Positions 63,415 to 64,000 of a stretch of 64,000 bases of DNA are shown here, in pieces; the first letter of the stretch is position 1; each line of letters opens with the position of its first letter. Below the pieces are notes generated by a model, which made no database searches, was not told where the DNA came from, and worked only from the letters and a program-made list of their open reading frames with translations. The position numbers and the translations under genes were made by a program. Source of the DNA: a virus; IMG/VR virus record IMGVR_UViG_3300023171_000011, positions 1 to 64,000 of that record, one strand, 5' to 3'.

Positions 63415-63807
63415 TTATACTTTTGATTTTAATGTGATTACTTCTGTTGTTTCGCTTTGTTTCTTTGGGAGGATGTGTTTGGTTATCCATTGGGTAATTG
63501 TGTAGACTGAAACATTGTGTCTGTCTCCGATAACCGTCATAGGGTCAAATGTAGTGCAGTAGTCTTCCATGACCTCAGCAACCTTAGCGTTGGAGTGTTG
63601 GTTAGACTGAAACTTTCTTGGTGGACTGTAGGGCTTCATTCCGTAGTCCCTGAGCTTCATATAGATTAAGAAGATACTAAAACCCAATGCTTTTGCCATA
63701 TGGATTGTAGTACAGGTTTTATGGTGCATCACAAGATATTCTAGGTCCTGTTGAGAGAACATCTTTCTGGTGGTGTTTTTTACACGTGTTTCCTTTAAGG
63801 TTAGCAT
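63415..63807 (-). CDS. Helix-turn-helix regulator-like protein, 130 aa
   Basis: Starts MLTLKETRVKNTTRKMFSQQ. Two helix-turn-helix-like segments: CTTIHMAKALGFSIFLIYMKL (about 32-52, with LRDYGMKP after) and DRHNVSVYTITQWITKHIL (about 95-113). The HTH pattern plus a basic C-terminus suggest a transcriptional regulator or homing-type DNA-binding protein. Promoter box upstream at 63836-63843. Overlap-free with the ASCH gene. Confidence 0.65.
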   Translation of the reverse strand: MLTLKETRVKNTTRKMFSQQDLEYLVMHHKTCTTIHMAKALGFSIFLIYMKLRDYGMKPYSPPRKFQSNQHSNAKVAEVMEDYCTTFDPMTVIGDRHNVSVYTITQWITKHILPKKQSETTEVITLKSKV

Positions 63808-63835
63808 TGGTTGGTGGTAATTTTGTTTTCTTAAT

Positions 63836-63843
63836 CAAATGTA
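63836..63843 (-). promoter_or_regulatory. Minus-strand promoter box TACATTTG
   Basis: CAAATGTA on the plus strand reads TACATTTG on the minus strand, 28 nt upstream of the HTH gene's ATG. Confidence 0.6.
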
Positions 63844-63880
63844 AACGTCGTGTCTTTTAAAACCTAGAGAAAGTTGATAT

Positions 63881-64000
63881 TTATTTTCTACTCCTTTCGG
63901 ACTTACTCTTTATTTTGTGGCAATCAACGCACATAAAGGTGAAATTAGATAGCCAACAAGCACCTCCACCTTGATGAACCGGAAGTGTGTGCTCTAAATG
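63881..64000 (-). CDS. Partial HNH endonuclease-like gene, N-terminus beyond window
   Basis: A minus-strand frame of 39 codons ending at TAA 63881 and open to the window edge. It encodes HLEHTLPVHQGGGACWLSNF, then FMCVDCHKIKSK: the second half of an HNH motif (H...L...QGGG...N, and CxxCH zinc/metal site). Only the C-terminal part is present. Confidence 0.7.
   Translation of the reverse strand, partial: HLEHTLPVHQGGGACWLSNFTFMCVDCHKIKSKSERSRK

Noticed and set aside
1-64000. CRISPR array, integrase/attachment site or insertion sequence
   Set aside because: No evenly spaced direct repeats, no transposase or recombinase reading frame and no terminal inverted repeats with target duplications were seen.

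Overview
The window is an internal piece of a double-stranded DNA tailed phage (Caudoviricetes) whose host is very probably a member of the Bacteroidota. Reasons: operons are preceded by the Bacteroidota-type promoter TTTG or TTG, about 20 nt, then TANNTTTG; starts lack Shine-Dalgarno sequences; exported proteins end their signal peptides in Ala-Gln; and several domains are typical of that phylum and its phages (DUF4373, DUF5977, a short histone H1-like protein). A terminase, portal and capsid followed by an oversized tail nozzle-like protein and giant internal virion proteins, with no tape measure, tail tube or sheath, argue for a short-tailed (podovirus-like) virion. No integrase, repressor/Cro pair or attachment site is visible. 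Both window ends lie inside genes, so the genome continues on each side.

Layout. (1) 1-5582: about 20 small, mostly unrecognised genes, all on the minus strand, often with 1-10 nt overlaps. (2) 5583-7476: a divergent region with one HNH endonuclease gene and about 1 kb of G-poor, dyad-rich non-coding DNA, a candidate control region or origin. (3) 7477-13404: plus-strand early/middle genes: winged-helix protein, HU-like protein, HExxH protease-like protein, GroES-like co-chaperonin, NinB-like protein, SLOG-fold protein, DUF3307 membrane protein. (4) 13405-14724: control DNA and RNA genes: promoters, a 22-codon leader ORF, a terminator, seven tRNA genes (Trp, Pro, Gln, His, Arg, Leu, Ile) and two tRNA halves in inverted order. 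(5) 14725-20190: replication and accessory genes (zinc ribbon, HNH, DUF4373 protein, PrimPol-helicase, YopX). (6) 20247-46205: packaging and virion genes (DNA-binding protein, TerL, portal, scaffold, major capsid, connectors, nozzle-like protein, internal/ejection proteins). (7) 46350-57140: a second late operon with a 1,272-residue SNF2-like helicase, fibre proteins and an SGNH esterase. (8) 57242-60163: small membrane proteins, HNH, and a lysis cassette (M15 endolysin, holin candidate, unimolecular-spanin candidate). (9) 60190-64000: minus-strand accessory genes (secreted protein, histone H1-like, MazG, ASCH, HTH, HNH).

How it works together. The most interesting layer is RNA control. At 14605-14724 and 46232-46349 a promoter is followed by a leader in which an upstream strand is exactly complementary to the loop of a hairpin lying just before the first start codon; the first hairpin is a standard intrinsic terminator. 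Both form an H-type pseudoknot or compete with the hairpin. A third leader, before the tRNA cluster, has a short ORF whose codons 6-10 (Ile-His-Gln-Trp-Pro) are served by five of the tRNAs encoded downstream, followed by a mutually exclusive antiterminator/terminator pair. This looks like ribosome-mediated attenuation of a phage tRNA operon. These are inferences from base pairing and have not been tested.
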